From assembly GCF_018736145.1 (NCBI RefSeq), contig NZ_CP059997.1:6261501-6325500 (forward strand): a stretch of 64,000 bases of DNA, written 5' to 3'. This DNA is from Amycolatopsis sp. CA-230715. Lineage in GTDB: Bacteria > Actinomycetota > Actinomycetes > Mycobacteriales > Pseudonocardiaceae. A model generated the notes under the pieces. The model was not told where the DNA came from. It made no database searches and saw only the letters and a list, made by a program, of their open reading frames with translations. The position numbers and the translations under genes are program-made. Below are positions 1 to 8,220 of this stretch, piece by piece (within the stretch, counting starts at the first letter, position 1; each line of letters opens with the position of its first letter).

Positions 1-158
1 GCCGCACGGCCATGAAGGCGGCTTCGGACAACGCGAACGATCTGGTCAGCGAACTGACCAGGCTCGCGAACCAGGCGCGTCAGGCGCAGGTGACCCAGGA
101 GATCAGCGAAATCGTCGGTGGGGCGGATGCGCTCGCCGCTGCCGCTGGAAACGACTAG
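1..158 (+). CDS. atpG: ATP synthase gamma subunit, C-terminal end (partial)
   Basis: Only the last 51 codons are present; the reading frame starts at base 3 and ends at TAG 156-158. The visible peptide contains RTAMKAASDNANDL and a TQEISEIVGGADAL stretch, which is the C-terminal helix of the F1 gamma subunit that rotates inside the alpha3beta3 ring. The short Ala-rich tail after it resembles actinobacterial gamma subunits. It lies 34 bp upstream of atpD, as expected for the atp operon, so both are presumably on one transcript. The N-terminal part lies outside the window. Confidence 0.93.
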   Translation, partial: RTAMKAASDNANDLVSELTRLANQARQAQVTQEISEIVGGADALAAAAGND

Positions 159-192
159 GTCGTTTCCACATATCAGGAGAGATGACTGAGCG

Positions 193-1626
193 ATGACTGC
201 CACACAAGAAACCCCCACCGCCCTCAAGGGCCGGATCGTCTCGGTGACCGGTCCGGTCGTCGACGTCGAGTTCCCCCGTGGCGCCGTCCCGGAGCTGTTC
301 AACGCGCTCAAGGTCGACATCGAGTTCGCGGAACTGCGCAAGACGGTGACCCTCGAGGTCGCACAGCACCTCGGTGACAACCTGGTCCGGACCGTTTCGC
401 TGGCGCCGCAGGACGGTCTCGTCCGCGGCGCCGAGGTCACCGACACCGGCGGCCCGATCTCGGTCCCGGTCGGCGACAAGGTCAAGGGCCACGTCTACAA
501 CGCGCTCGGCGACTGCCTCGACGAGCCCGGCTACGGCGCCGACCTCGAGCGCTGGGGCATCCACCGCAAGCCCCCGGCGTTCGACCAGCTCGAGGGCCGC
601 ACCACGATGCTGGAGACCGGCCTCAAGGTGATCGACCTGCTCACCCCGTACGTGCAGGGTGGCAAGATCGGCCTGTTCGGCGGTGCCGGCGTCGGCAAGA
701 CGGTGCTCATCAAGGAGATGATCACCCGTATCGCCAAGAACTTCGGTGGTAGCTCGGTGTTCGCGGGCGTCGGTGAGCGCACCCGTGAGGGCACCGACAT
801 GTTCCTCGAGCTCAGCGAGGACGGCACCATCGACAACACCGCGCTGGTGTTCGGTCAGATGGACGAGCCGCCGGGCACCCGTATGCGGGTCGCGCTGTCC
901 GCGCTGACCATGGCGGAGTACTTCCGCGACGTCCAGAACCAGGACGTGCTGCTGTTCGTCGACAACATCTTCCGGTTCACCCAGGCCGGTTCCGAGGTGT
1001 CGACCCTGCTGGGCCGCATGCCTTCCGCCGTGGGTTACCAGCCGACGCTGGCCGACGAGATGGGTGAACTGCAGGAGCGGATCACCTCGACCAAGGGCCG
1101 TTCGATCACCTCGATGCAGGCGATCTACGTGCCGGCGGACGACTACACCGACCCGGCGCCCGCGACCACGTTCGCGCACCTGGACGCCACCACCGAGCTT
1201 TCCCGGTCGGTGTTCCAGAAGGGCATCTTCCCCGCGGTGGACCCGCTGGCCTCCACCTCGACGATCCTCGACCCCGCGATCGTCGGCGAGGACCACTACC
1301 GCGTCGCCTCCGAGGTCATCCGGATCCTGCAGAAGTACAAGGAGCTGCAGGACATCATCGCGATCCTCGGTATGGACGAGCTCTCGGAAGAGGACAAGCT
1401 CACCGTGCAGCGCGCGCGCCGCATCGAGCGCTTCCTCTCCCAGAACATGCTGGTCGCGGAGACATTCACGCAGATCCCCGGTTCCACGGTGCCGATGGCG
1501 GAGACCATCGAGGCATTCGACCGGATCACCAAGGGTGACTTCGACCACTACCCCGAGCAGGCGTTCCTCGGCATCGGTGGCCTCGAAGACCTCGAGAAGA
1601 AGTACAAGGACATCACCGGCAAGTGA
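193..1626 (+). CDS. atpD: ATP synthase F1 beta subunit
   Basis: This is the catalytic beta subunit of the membrane F1Fo ATP synthase, 477 residues and full length for the family. The Walker A motif GGAGVGKT lies at 163-170, the catalytic GERTREG segment near 194-200 and Walker B LLFVDNIF at 253-260. The DELSEED loop that contacts gamma follows near residue 395. The start is ATG 193, with AGGAGAG at 175-181 as ribosome binding site; an earlier ATG at 182 opens only a 4-codon frame. It sits between atpG and atpC. A 12-bp inverted repeat separates it from atpC and may lower expression of the downstream gene. Confidence 0.98.
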   Translation: MTATQETPTALKGRIVSVTGPVVDVEFPRGAVPELFNALKVDIEFAELRKTVTLEVAQHLGDNLVRTVSLAPQDGLVRGAEVTDTGGPISVPVGDKVKGHVYNALGDCLDEPGYGADLERWGIHRKPPAFDQLEGRTTMLETGLKVIDLLTPYVQGGKIGLFGGAGVGKTVLIKEMITRIAKNFGGSSVFAGVGERTREGTDMFLELSEDGTIDNTALVFGQMDEPPGTRMRVALSALTMAEYFRDVQNQDVLLFVDNIFRFTQAGSEVSTLLGRMPSAVGYQPTLADEMGELQERITSTKGRSITSMQAIYVPADDYTDPAPATTFAHLDATTELSRSVFQKGIFPAVDPLASTSTILDPAIVGEDHYRVASEVIRILQKYKELQDIIAILGMDELSEEDKLTVQRARRIERFLSQNMLVAETFTQIPGSTVPMAETIEAFDRITKGDFDHYPEQAFLGIGGLEDLEKKYKDITGK

Positions 1627-1638
1627 CCGGCGTTCCGG

Positions 1639-1677
1639 CAGCGGGATCAGTGTCCACTGTGGATTCTGATCCCGCTG
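1639..1677 (+). terminator. Hairpin between atpD and atpC, possible attenuator
   Basis: CAGCGGGATCAG (1639-1650) and CTGATCCCGCTG (1666-1677) are perfect 12-bp inverted arms around a 15-nt loop. The loop itself contains the palindrome TCCACTGTGGA (1653-1663). There is no T-run after the stem, so it may be a partial terminator, an RNase processing site or an mRNA stabiliser that sets the beta:epsilon ratio. Confidence 0.6.
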
Positions 1678-1774
1678 TCGTAACCGGGGGCCGAAGGCCG
1701 GATCCGTCGGTCCTCACCTACTTGAACGATTAGCTATTACACTCGGGGAAGCGACCGAGGTGAAGGAGAGCTAC

Positions 1775-2143
1775 GTGGCTGAGATGTCGGTGGAGCTTGT
1801 CGCCGTCGAGCGGCGCCTCTGGTCGGGCAAGGCCACGTTCGTGGTGGCCCAGACCACCGAGGGCGAGATCGGGATCATGACCGGTCACGAGCCGGTGCTC
1901 GGTCAGCTGGTCGAGGGCGGCGTGGTCAAGGTCGACACCACGGACGGTGACACGTTCACGGCCGCGGTGCACGGCGGTTTCCTGTCCGTCACCGGGAGCG
2001 GCGTGAGCATTCTCGCCGAGTCCGCGGAACTGGCCGACGAGATCGACGTCGAGCAGGCGAGGTCCGCGCTTTCCGCGGCGGACGACGACGCCGAGCGGGC
2101 CAGAGCAAGCGCACGCCTCCGCGCCGCCGGGCAGTCGGCCTAG
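1775..2143 (+). CDS. atpC: ATP synthase F1 epsilon subunit
   Basis: The 122-residue product is the epsilon subunit of the central stalk, which couples rotation to catalysis and can inhibit ATP hydrolysis. The N-terminal beta-sandwich has the family pattern, with SVELVAVERRLWSGKA, then GEIGIMTGHEPVLGQL and a VHGGFLSVTG segment. The C-terminal helical part is short and ends after an Ala/Arg-rich helix, as in other actinobacteria. I chose GTG 1775 because GGAG at 1765-1768 is well spaced; an upstream GTG at 1760 overlaps that site. It follows atpD and precedes the DUF2550 gene by 24 bp. Confidence 0.95.
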   Translation: MAEMSVELVAVERRLWSGKATFVVAQTTEGEIGIMTGHEPVLGQLVEGGVVKVDTTDGDTFTAAVHGGFLSVTGSGVSILAESAELADEIDVEQARSALSAADDDAERARASARLRAAGQSA

Positions 2144-2167
2144 TACGGCGACGAGCGGGAGCCGGCC

Positions 2168-2602
2168 GTGGAGATCACCGTGGTTGTCCTGGGGCTCCTG
2201 GTCGTGCTCGCCGTCGTGGCGGTCTGGTACTCGCTGCGGTGGGTGCGGATGCGGAAGAACGGCGGCGTCAGCGTCGCGTTGCGCTGGCGCCCCGACAGTG
2301 CTCGTGCGGGCTGGCACCTCGGGATCGGCCGCTACGAAGGTGACGCGTTCGCCTGGTACCGGGTGTGGAGCCTGCGCTCCGGCCCGGACCGGGTTTTCGA
2401 ACGCCACGCACTGGAGATCGCGGACCGCCGCGACCCGATCGGCACCGAGTCCTACGCCGTCCCCGCCGGTTCGACCGTGCTGCGGTGCGAATCGGATACC
2501 CAGGAAGCCATCGAAATCGCGATGGGCCCCGGTGCGCTCACCGGCTTCCTGTCCTGGCTCGAATCCGCCCCGCCCGGCCGCCGCCTCCCGCGCGCGAGCT
2601 GA
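2168..2602 (+). CDS. DUF2550 family membrane-anchored protein
   Basis: The 144-residue product has one N-terminal membrane segment (about residues 3-24, rich in Val and Leu) followed by a basic linker and a cytoplasmic beta-rich domain. The context and the conserved RWVRMRKNGGVSVALRWRPD region match the DUF2550 family, which follows atpC in mycobacteria (Rv1312). Its function is unknown. It starts at GTG 2168, 24 bp after atpC, so it is probably the last gene of the atp operon. In M. tuberculosis the pduO and murA genes come soon after; here about 9.6 kb of other genes intervene. Confidence 0.85.
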   Translation: MEITVVVLGLLVVLAVVAVWYSLRWVRMRKNGGVSVALRWRPDSARAGWHLGIGRYEGDAFAWYRVWSLRSGPDRVFERHALEIADRRDPIGTESYAVPAGSTVLRCESDTQEAIEIAMGPGALTGFLSWLESAPPGRRLPRAS

Positions 2603-2631
2603 CCTCCTTCCTGGCTCGTGGTCCGAGTCCC

Positions 2632-3018
2632 TCAGTCCGGTCGGGGAACGTCCAGAATCGGCCGGACCTCGGTGGCCAGGTAACGCGTGTCCGGGATCCG
2701 CGAGGCGATCTCGATCGCGCGGTCGAGGCTGGGCACGTCGACCACGAACCAGCCGGCCAGGTGCTCTTTGGACTCCAGGAACGGCCCGTCCGTGGTGACC
2801 AGGGAATCCTCCTGCGGGCGCACCGTCTTGGTGAGCGCCGGATCGCCGAGTACGTGCGTGGGCCCCAGCTCCCCGGACGCGGAGATCTCCTCCATCAGCC
2901 GGGTCATCCCGGCCAGCTGAGCGTCCCGTTCCTCCGGCGACGCGGCTTTCTCCTGATGGAAGAACAGCGGGTGCTCCCACTTCGTCGGGTTGCTGTAGAC
3001 CAAGATCATGTACTTCAC
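2632..3018 (-). CDS. YCII/DGPF-domain protein
   Basis: The 128-residue product is a single YCII-related (DGPF) domain: an N-terminal MKYMILVYSN strand, a MEEISASGELGPTHVLGDP segment and the signature TTDGPFLESKEHLAGWFVVDV. The biochemical role of this family is unclear, but DGPF genes are the typical genomic partner of ECF42 sigma factors, and one is encoded 1.7 kb away. The start is GTG 3018 with AAGGAGAA just upstream. It lies 16 bp after the MFS gene on the same strand, so the two form an operon read from the candidate ECF42 promoter at 4592-4618. Confidence 0.9.
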   Translation of the reverse strand: MKYMILVYSNPTKWEHPLFFHQEKAASPEERDAQLAGMTRLMEEISASGELGPTHVLGDPALTKTVRPQEDSLVTTDGPFLESKEHLAGWFVVDVPSLDRAIEIASRIPDTRYLATEVRPILDVPRPD

Positions 3019-3034
3019 GGTTCTCCTTGAGATC

Positions 3035-4540
3035 TCAGCCGTCGCGGCGACCCGGTGCCGCCACGTCGGACTGGTTCCCGGCCACGGCGGACGCCGCGAT
3101 CGGGTCGGACGCGGACGGGACCACCCGCTCCATCATCAACATCACCGATAGCCCGCCGGCCACGAGCAGCGCGGCGCCGATCCGGAAGGACAGCGCGTAG
3201 CCCTCGGTCGTGGCGATCGAGGGAAGCACGTTCTCCCGCATCCGGCCACCGGCGTGGCGCAGCGCGAGCGTGACCAGGCAGGCCAGGCCCAGCGCGCTGC
3301 CGACCTGCTGCATGGTGCTCTGGACGCCGGAGGCAAGGCTGGAGTCCCGCTCGGTGACCTGGTGCAATGCCGCCGTGGCGCCGGCGGGCATGGTGATCCC
3401 CGCGAACAGTCCGAACACGAGCATCCCGGGGAGGATCCGGCCGTAGCCCGAATCGGCGTCGATCATGCTGGTCAGGAGCAGGCCGATCCCGGCGCCGAGG
3501 TAACCGGCCGAAGCCATCGCCCGTACCCCGAACCGCGGCATCAGCGTGGTGCAGAGGGCGATCCCGGCTCCGATCGCGACGCCGAGCGGCAGGTACAGCA
3601 GCCCCGTCCGCAGTGGTGAGTAGCCCAGCACCTGCTGCTCGAACAGGGTCAGCAGGAACGTGTACGAGACGAACGCGGCCATGAACCCCAGCGTCGCGAT
3701 GTTGATCGTGGTCCGGGTCCGGTCGGCGAAGAACCGCAACGGGATCAACGGGTTGCGGGACTTCAGCTCCACGACGACCGTGACCCCCAGCAGGCAGGCT
3801 CCGGCGATGACGGGAAGCAGCACTTCGGTGGCTCCCCAGGGCCTGGCGGCGGCTTGGAGCAGCCCGTAGACGATAGCCACCAGGCCGGCGGTGGCCGTGA
3901 CCGCGCCGGTGAAGTCGAGCCGGCCTTCCTTCGGCCGGGGCTTCCGGTCGTCGGTCACGATCCGCGGCGCGACGACGAGGATCAGGACGGCGACGGGCAC
4001 GTTGACGTAGAAGATCCAGCGCCACGAGACGGCGTCGGTCAGCACACCGGACATCACGAAGCCGAGGGTGCCGCCGAGGCCGGTCAAACCACCCCAGATG
4101 CCCAGCGCCTTCGTGCGTTCCCTCGGGTCGACGAACAGCAGCGCGATCAGGCCGAGTGCCGCCGGAGCGGCGAACGCCTCGCCGAGCCCCTGGACGAACC
4201 GGCCCGCCACCAGCATCCACGGTGCCTGAGCGGCACCGCAGACGGCCGAAGCCGCGGCGAAGAGACCCGCGCCGAGCAACAGCAGCCGACGCCTGCCGAA
4301 CACGTCGGCGAGCCTGCCGCCGAGCAGCAGCAGCCCACCGGCCATGAGCACGTAGCCGTTGACCACCCAGGCCAGCCCGGACTGCGAGAAGCCAAGCGAC
4401 TGCGCCACGCTGGGCAGCGCGACGTTCACCACGGTGATGTCCAGTACGAGCATGAACTGCAGACCGGCGAGCAGGGCCAGCACTCGCCATCGCCGCGGGT
4501 CGCCCGGGGGCGGGGTCGCGTTCGAACCGGCCGTGTCCAC
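3035..4540 (-). CDS. MFS drug transporter, DHA2 (14-TM) family
   Basis: The 501-residue product is a multidrug:proton antiporter of the EmrB/QacA type in the cytoplasmic membrane. Motif C-like and motif A sequences are visible: DITVVNVALPSVAQSLGFS in TM1, GGRLADVFGRRRLLLLG in the first loop and WRWIFYVNVPVAV before the middle helices. About 14 hydrophobic segments fit DHA2. The frame is open much further upstream, but GTG 4540 is chosen because AAGGAGAC lies just before it and the protein begins with the usual short hydrophilic tail. It is divergent from the ECF sigma gene and leads the YCII gene. Confidence 0.9.
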   Translation of the reverse strand: MDTAGSNATPPPGDPRRWRVLALLAGLQFMLVLDITVVNVALPSVAQSLGFSQSGLAWVVNGYVLMAGGLLLLGGRLADVFGRRRLLLLGAGLFAAASAVCGAAQAPWMLVAGRFVQGLGEAFAAPAALGLIALLFVDPRERTKALGIWGGLTGLGGTLGFVMSGVLTDAVSWRWIFYVNVPVAVLILVVAPRIVTDDRKPRPKEGRLDFTGAVTATAGLVAIVYGLLQAAARPWGATEVLLPVIAGACLLGVTVVVELKSRNPLIPLRFFADRTRTTINIATLGFMAAFVSYTFLLTLFEQQVLGYSPLRTGLLYLPLGVAIGAGIALCTTLMPRFGVRAMASAGYLGAGIGLLLTSMIDADSGYGRILPGMLVFGLFAGITMPAGATAALHQVTERDSSLASGVQSTMQQVGSALGLACLVTLALRHAGGRMRENVLPSIATTEGYALSFRIGAALLVAGGLSVMLMMERVVPSASDPIAASAVAGNQSDVAAPGRRDG

Positions 4541-4591
4541 GACTGTCTCCTTAGGATCGCGGTGCTCCCGTGCGGCACCTCTCCTGAATGG

Positions 4592-4618
4592 GTCGGAGCC
4601 GGTCGCGGGGTTTCGACA
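4592..4618 (-). promoter_or_regulatory. Candidate ECF42-dependent promoter of the MFS-YCII operon
   Basis: On the minus strand TGTCGA (4618-4613) is followed after 17 nt by CGAC (4595-4592). As I recall it, the ECF42 target motif is TGTCGA at -35 and CG(A/T)C at -10. The expected start of transcription lies about 45 nt before the GTG at 4540. A closer CGAC at 4605-4602 is too near to be the -10. Confidence 0.55.
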
Positions 4619-4699
4619 CGGAACGGTGGCGGTATTGTGGCCTTGGGGATTTCCGCAGCACGAAGCCAGGACACCTATGCATCCGTCCACCACGGGGCC

Positions 4700-5935
4700 A
4701 TGACCGCGGCCCGCGAGTTCGAGGATCTGCTGCGTGAGCTCGCGCCGCAGGTCCTCGGCATCCTCGTCCGAAAGTGCCGTGAGTTCGATACGTGTGAAGA
4801 CGCCGTCCAGGAGGCGCTGCTGGCGGCCGCGCAGCAGTGGCCGGTGGACGGGATCCCGGACAGCCCGCGCAGCTGGCTGGTCACCGTGGCCGGTCGGCGC
4901 CTGGCCGACGCGTGGCGCAGCGACGCCGCCCGTCAACAGCGGGAGAACCGGGTCGCCGCCCTGGGGCCGGCGGACGAGCTGCTGCTGCCCGACCCGGCGC
5001 AGGAGGACGCCGCCCACCACGACGACACGCTGACCCTGCTGTTGCTGTGCTGCCACCCGGCGGTGTCACCCCCGTCGCAGATGGCGCTGACCCTGCGGGC
5101 CGTCGGCGGGCTGACCACGGCGCAGATCGCCCGCGCGTGCCTGGTACCGGACGCGACGATGGGCCAGCGGATCAGCAGGGCGAAGCAGAAGATCAAGGCC
5201 GCCGGCACCGGCTTTCCCGAGCCGGACGACCGATGGGACCGGTTGCCGGTCGTGCTGCACGTGCTGTACCTGATCTTCAACGAGGGCTACACGGCCACGT
5301 CGGGAGCGGAGCTGCACAGGCCGGCGCTCACCCGTGAGGCCATCCGGCTGGCCCGGGAGGTGCACCGCCGGCTCCCGGACCACGGCGAAGTGACCGGCCT
5401 GCTCGCGTTGATGCTGTTGACCGAGGCCCGCCGTCCGGCCCGGACCGGGCCGGACGGGGCGCTGGTGCCGCTGGCCGAACAGGACAGGAGCGCGTGGGAC
5501 CGCGACCTCGTCGCCGAGGGCACGGCGCTGGTGACGCGGGCGCTCGACCAGCCGCCGCCCGGCCCGTACCAGCTGCAGGCCGCGGTCGCGGCCGTGCACG
5601 CCGAAGCGCGGTCGGCCGACGAGACCGACTGGGCCCAGATCCTCCTGCTCTACCAGCTGATCGAGGACGGGTGGCCGTCCCCGGTGGTCACCCTGAACCG
5701 GGCGGTCGCGCTCGCCATGGTGCGGGGACCGAGGGCCGGACTGGACCTGCTCGAGTCGCTGGAGCGCGACAGCCGGATGGCCGGCCACCACCGGTTGCAC
5801 GCCGTACGCGCCCACCTGTTGCGGATGGCAGGCGACGCGGGCGCCGCGCGGGCCGCGTTCGAACTCGCCGCCCGCAGCACCTCGAGCCTGCCCGAGCGGA
5901 ACTACCTGGAGTCCATGGCGGCCGGCCTGACCTGA
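4700..5935 (+). CDS. ECF42-type RNA polymerase sigma factor with C-terminal extension
   Basis: The 411-residue product has sigma region 2 in the first 75 residues (FDTCEDAVQEALLAAAQQWP, then SWLVTVAGRRLADAWR) and region 4 around 105-160 (GGLTTAQIARACLVPDATMG). A long helical C-terminal domain of about 240 residues includes FNEGYTATSG and TLNRAVALAMVRGP. This layout is that of the ECF42 group, where no anti-sigma factor is known and the extension is thought to control activity. It starts at ATG 4700 with no strong ribosome binding site. The neighbours (MFS and DGPF genes) fit the known ECF42 context. The 159 bp to the divergent MFS gene carries a matching promoter. Confidence 0.88.
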   Translation: MTAAREFEDLLRELAPQVLGILVRKCREFDTCEDAVQEALLAAAQQWPVDGIPDSPRSWLVTVAGRRLADAWRSDAARQQRENRVAALGPADELLLPDPAQEDAAHHDDTLTLLLLCCHPAVSPPSQMALTLRAVGGLTTAQIARACLVPDATMGQRISRAKQKIKAAGTGFPEPDDRWDRLPVVLHVLYLIFNEGYTATSGAELHRPALTREAIRLAREVHRRLPDHGEVTGLLALMLLTEARRPARTGPDGALVPLAEQDRSAWDRDLVAEGTALVTRALDQPPPGPYQLQAAVAAVHAEARSADETDWAQILLLYQLIEDGWPSPVVTLNRAVALAMVRGPRAGLDLLESLERDSRMAGHHRLHAVRAHLLRMAGDAGAARAAFELAARSTSSLPERNYLESMAAGLT

Positions 5936-5968
5936 CCGGGCCACCTGCCCGCGCCAGGAAACGGCCGT

Positions 5969-7003
5969 TCAGCGGCGGTACCGGCGCGACGCGGGGTTCG
6001 CGAGCGAGGGCGGTACCCGCGAGCCCGCGTCGAGCCGGTTGAACGTGGTGCCGGGAGGCACGATCGCGTCGATGCGGTCGAGCAGGTCGTCGCCGAGTTC
6101 GACGTCCGCGGCGGCGAGCAGCGGGCCCAGGTGCGCCGCGGTGCGCGGGCCGATGATCGCCGCGCTGACCGCGGGATGGGTCAGCACGAACCCGATCGCC
6201 AACTGGACGGGGGAAATCCCCGCCTCGGCGGCCAGCGCGAGGAGGTCTTCGACGGCGTCGAGCTTGCGCGCGTTCGCGGCCACGGCGGGGTCGAACCGGT
6301 GCGGGTAGCGGTGGGGACGGCCCGCGCTCAGGTCGATCGGCCGGTCGCGGCGGTAGCGGCCGGTGAGCAGCCCGCCCGCCAGTGGGCCCCAGGTGAGCAC
6401 GCCCATCCCGTACCGCGCGCAGGTCGGCAGCACGGACTCTTCGGCACCGCGCGCCAGCAGCGAGTACGCGGGCTGCTCCGACCGGAACCGCTCCCGTCCG
6501 CGCGCTTCGGCCACCCACTGCGCTTCGACGATCTCCTCGGCGGCGAAAGTGGAACTGCCGATCGCCCGCACTTTCCCGGCCCGCACCAGATCCGAGAGCG
6601 CGCCGAGCGTTTCGTCGATGTCGGTGTCCGGATCGGGGCGGTGCACCTGGTACAGGTCGACGTGATCGGTGCGCAGCCGCCGGAGGCTGCCCTCGATCGC
6701 GCGCGTGATCCACCGCCGCGAATTGCCGCCGTGGTTCGGATCGTCGCCCATCGGGAAGTGGACCTTCGTCGCGAGCACGACGTCGTCTCGTCGTCCTTCG
6801 AGGGCCTTGCCCACGATGGTTTCGGTTTCGCCCGCGGAATAGGCGTCCGCGGTGTCGACGGTGTTGATCCCGGCGTCGAGCGCGGCGCGGATGATCGCGA
6901 CGGCGTCATCGTGATCGCGATTGCCCTCCCCGCCGAACATCATCGTGCCGATGCACAGGCTGCTCACCTTGATTCCGGTGCGGCCCAACGGGTTCAGTCG
7001 CAT
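5969..7003 (-). CDS. Aldo/keto reductase
   Basis: The 344-residue product is an NADPH-dependent (beta/alpha)8-barrel oxidoreductase. The catalytic tetrad is visible as D50 and Y55 in NTVDTADAY, K80 in LATKVHF and H121 in YQVHRPDPDTDIDE. The N-terminal RTGIKVSSLCIGTMMFG hairpin and the C-terminal VSAAIIGPRTAAHLG cofactor loop are intact. The start is ATG 7003; starting later would remove the hairpin that closes the barrel. It overlaps the end of the upstream MFS gene by 98 bp, which is unusual. The substrate cannot be inferred. Confidence 0.92.
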   Translation of the reverse strand: MRLNPLGRTGIKVSSLCIGTMMFGGEGNRDHDDAVAIIRAALDAGINTVDTADAYSAGETETIVGKALEGRRDDVVLATKVHFPMGDDPNHGGNSRRWITRAIEGSLRRLRTDHVDLYQVHRPDPDTDIDETLGALSDLVRAGKVRAIGSSTFAAEEIVEAQWVAEARGRERFRSEQPAYSLLARGAEESVLPTCARYGMGVLTWGPLAGGLLTGRYRRDRPIDLSAGRPHRYPHRFDPAVAANARKLDAVEDLLALAAEAGISPVQLAIGFVLTHPAVSAAIIGPRTAAHLGPLLAAADVELGDDLLDRIDAIVPPGTTFNRLDAGSRVPPSLANPASRRYRR

Positions 7004-8192
7004 GGCGACGCCTTTCGATACGGTCGGAGAAGAGGAAACCGGCGGTGCAGCCGAGCACACCGACGGCCGCGCAGGTGGTCCACAGCGCGGGCGGGCCCGC
7101 GAAGGTGTAGAGCGCACCGCCGAGCGCGGTGGCGGCCAGCTTGGCCATGCCCGTTCCCCAGCCGAGCACGGCCTGGTACCGGCCCTGCGCGCCGTCGGGC
7201 GCGAGATCCGCGGCGAGCGCCGAGGTGATCCCGCCGGTGCCCGCCTCGCCGAGCGTCCACACGAGCACCGTGACCGCGAACGCGGCCGGGGTAGCGGCGA
7301 ATCCCGTCGACGCCATGCCGACGCCGATCACGAGCATCGACCACGCGAGCACCCGCATCGGCCGCCACCGCCGGAGCACCCTGGCGCACAACGGTTGCAG
7401 GACAACGATTCCGGCCCCGTTGACGATCGCGACGAACGCGAAGGTCGCGGGCCCGCGCCCGGCGTCGCGGACCGCGAACGCGACCCCCACCGCGCTCTGG
7501 TTGACCACCGCGACGTAGCCGAAGGTCAGCGCGGTCAGTGCCAGCAGCGACCGGTCGCGCAGTGCCGTGCGGTAGCCGCCACCGCCACCGCCACGCCGGG
7601 CGGGGCTCGCGTCACCGGGGACGCCGATCGCGATGACGGCGGCGAACAGCACGCAGGTCACGGCGTCCAGCGCGAACAGGGCCCAGTAACCGCTGGAAGC
7701 CAGCAGACCGCCCGCCGCGCCCGCGATCGGGAAGCCGAGGTTGACCGCCCAGTACACCAACCCGAACGCGCGCAAGCGCTCCTGCGGCGGCACGATCGCG
7801 ACGAGCAGTGCCGCGCTCGCGGGGCGGTACACGTCACCGACGAGGCCGAGCGCCGCCGCGCCCGAGAGCAGCCACGGCAACGACGTGGCCGAACCGAGCA
7901 GGGCGAGGCACGCGGCGGTGCCCAGCATGCCGAGCACGAGCGTGGTCCTGGCGCCGAACCGGTCCGCGAGCGCGCCGCCGACCGGCTGGCTCAGCACCCC
8001 CGCCGCGCCGAACACCGCGACCACGGCGGCGGCACCGGCGGGGGAGAGCCCGCGTGCGGCGAGGTAGAACGCCAGGAACGCGACGACGACGTTGCCGATC
8101 CTGTTCACCAGCTGCCCCGCGAACAGGACCCAGAACGCACCGGGGAGTCGTGCCGCCGTCATGCCGACGATCGTGTTCGCTCGACCGTCCAT
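6906..8192 (-). CDS. MFS transporter (12-TM), with read-through C-terminal tail
   Basis: The 428-residue product resembles DHA1-type exporters. Motif A is GGALADRFGARTTLVLG in the first cytoplasmic loop, and about 12 hydrophobic segments can be counted. The last ~30 residues (after FLFSDRIERRRHA) are Arg/His-rich and come from bases that also encode the start of the aldo/keto reductase, so they are probably not a conserved part of the transporter. The start is ATG 8192, with ATG 8162 a shorter alternative; neither has a clear ribosome binding site. It is divergent from the ArsR-type regulator across a 16-bp perfect palindrome, so it is the likely regulatory target. Confidence 0.88.
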   Translation of the reverse strand: MDGRANTIVGMTAARLPGAFWVLFAGQLVNRIGNVVVAFLAFYLAARGLSPAGAAAVVAVFGAAGVLSQPVGGALADRFGARTTLVLGMLGTAACLALLGSATSLPWLLSGAAALGLVGDVYRPASAALLVAIVPPQERLRAFGLVYWAVNLGFPIAGAAGGLLASSGYWALFALDAVTCVLFAAVIAIGVPGDASPARRGGGGGGYRTALRDRSLLALTALTFGYVAVVNQSAVGVAFAVRDAGRGPATFAFVAIVNGAGIVVLQPLCARVLRRWRPMRVLAWSMLVIGVGMASTGFAATPAAFAVTVLVWTLGEAGTGGITSALAADLAPDGAQGRYQAVLGWGTGMAKLAATALGGALYTFAGPPALWTTCAAVGVLGCTAGFLFSDRIERRRHATEPVGPHRNQGEQPVHRHDDVRRGGQSRSR

Positions 8193-8202
8193 GGTCTATC
8201 TT

Positions 8203-8218
8203 CTTAGTCATGACTAAG
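8203..8218. promoter_or_regulatory. 16-bp perfect palindrome, likely operator
   Basis: CTTAGTCATGACTAAG is a perfect palindrome placed 3 bp before the regulator start (8221) and 10 bp before the divergent MFS start (8192). It must overlap both promoters, so binding would repress both genes. Confidence 0.75.
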
Positions 8219-8220
8219 AG

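Noticed and set aside
182..196. Four-codon frame ATG ACT GAG CGA TGA overlapping the atpD start
   Set aside because: The AGGAGAG site ends at 181, directly against this ATG, so it cannot serve it, and the frame is too short. It probably only spaces the site from ATG 193.
103..1548. 481-codon open frame on the minus strand
   Set aside because: It is the complement of atpD, made by high GC codon usage. Its sequence is low-complexity (Arg, Asp, Leu, Val rich) and no family motif is present.
3854..4699. Long upstream extension of the ECF42 frame
   Set aside because: It covers the opposite strand of the MFS gene and lacks conserved sequence; the sigma factor starts at 4700.
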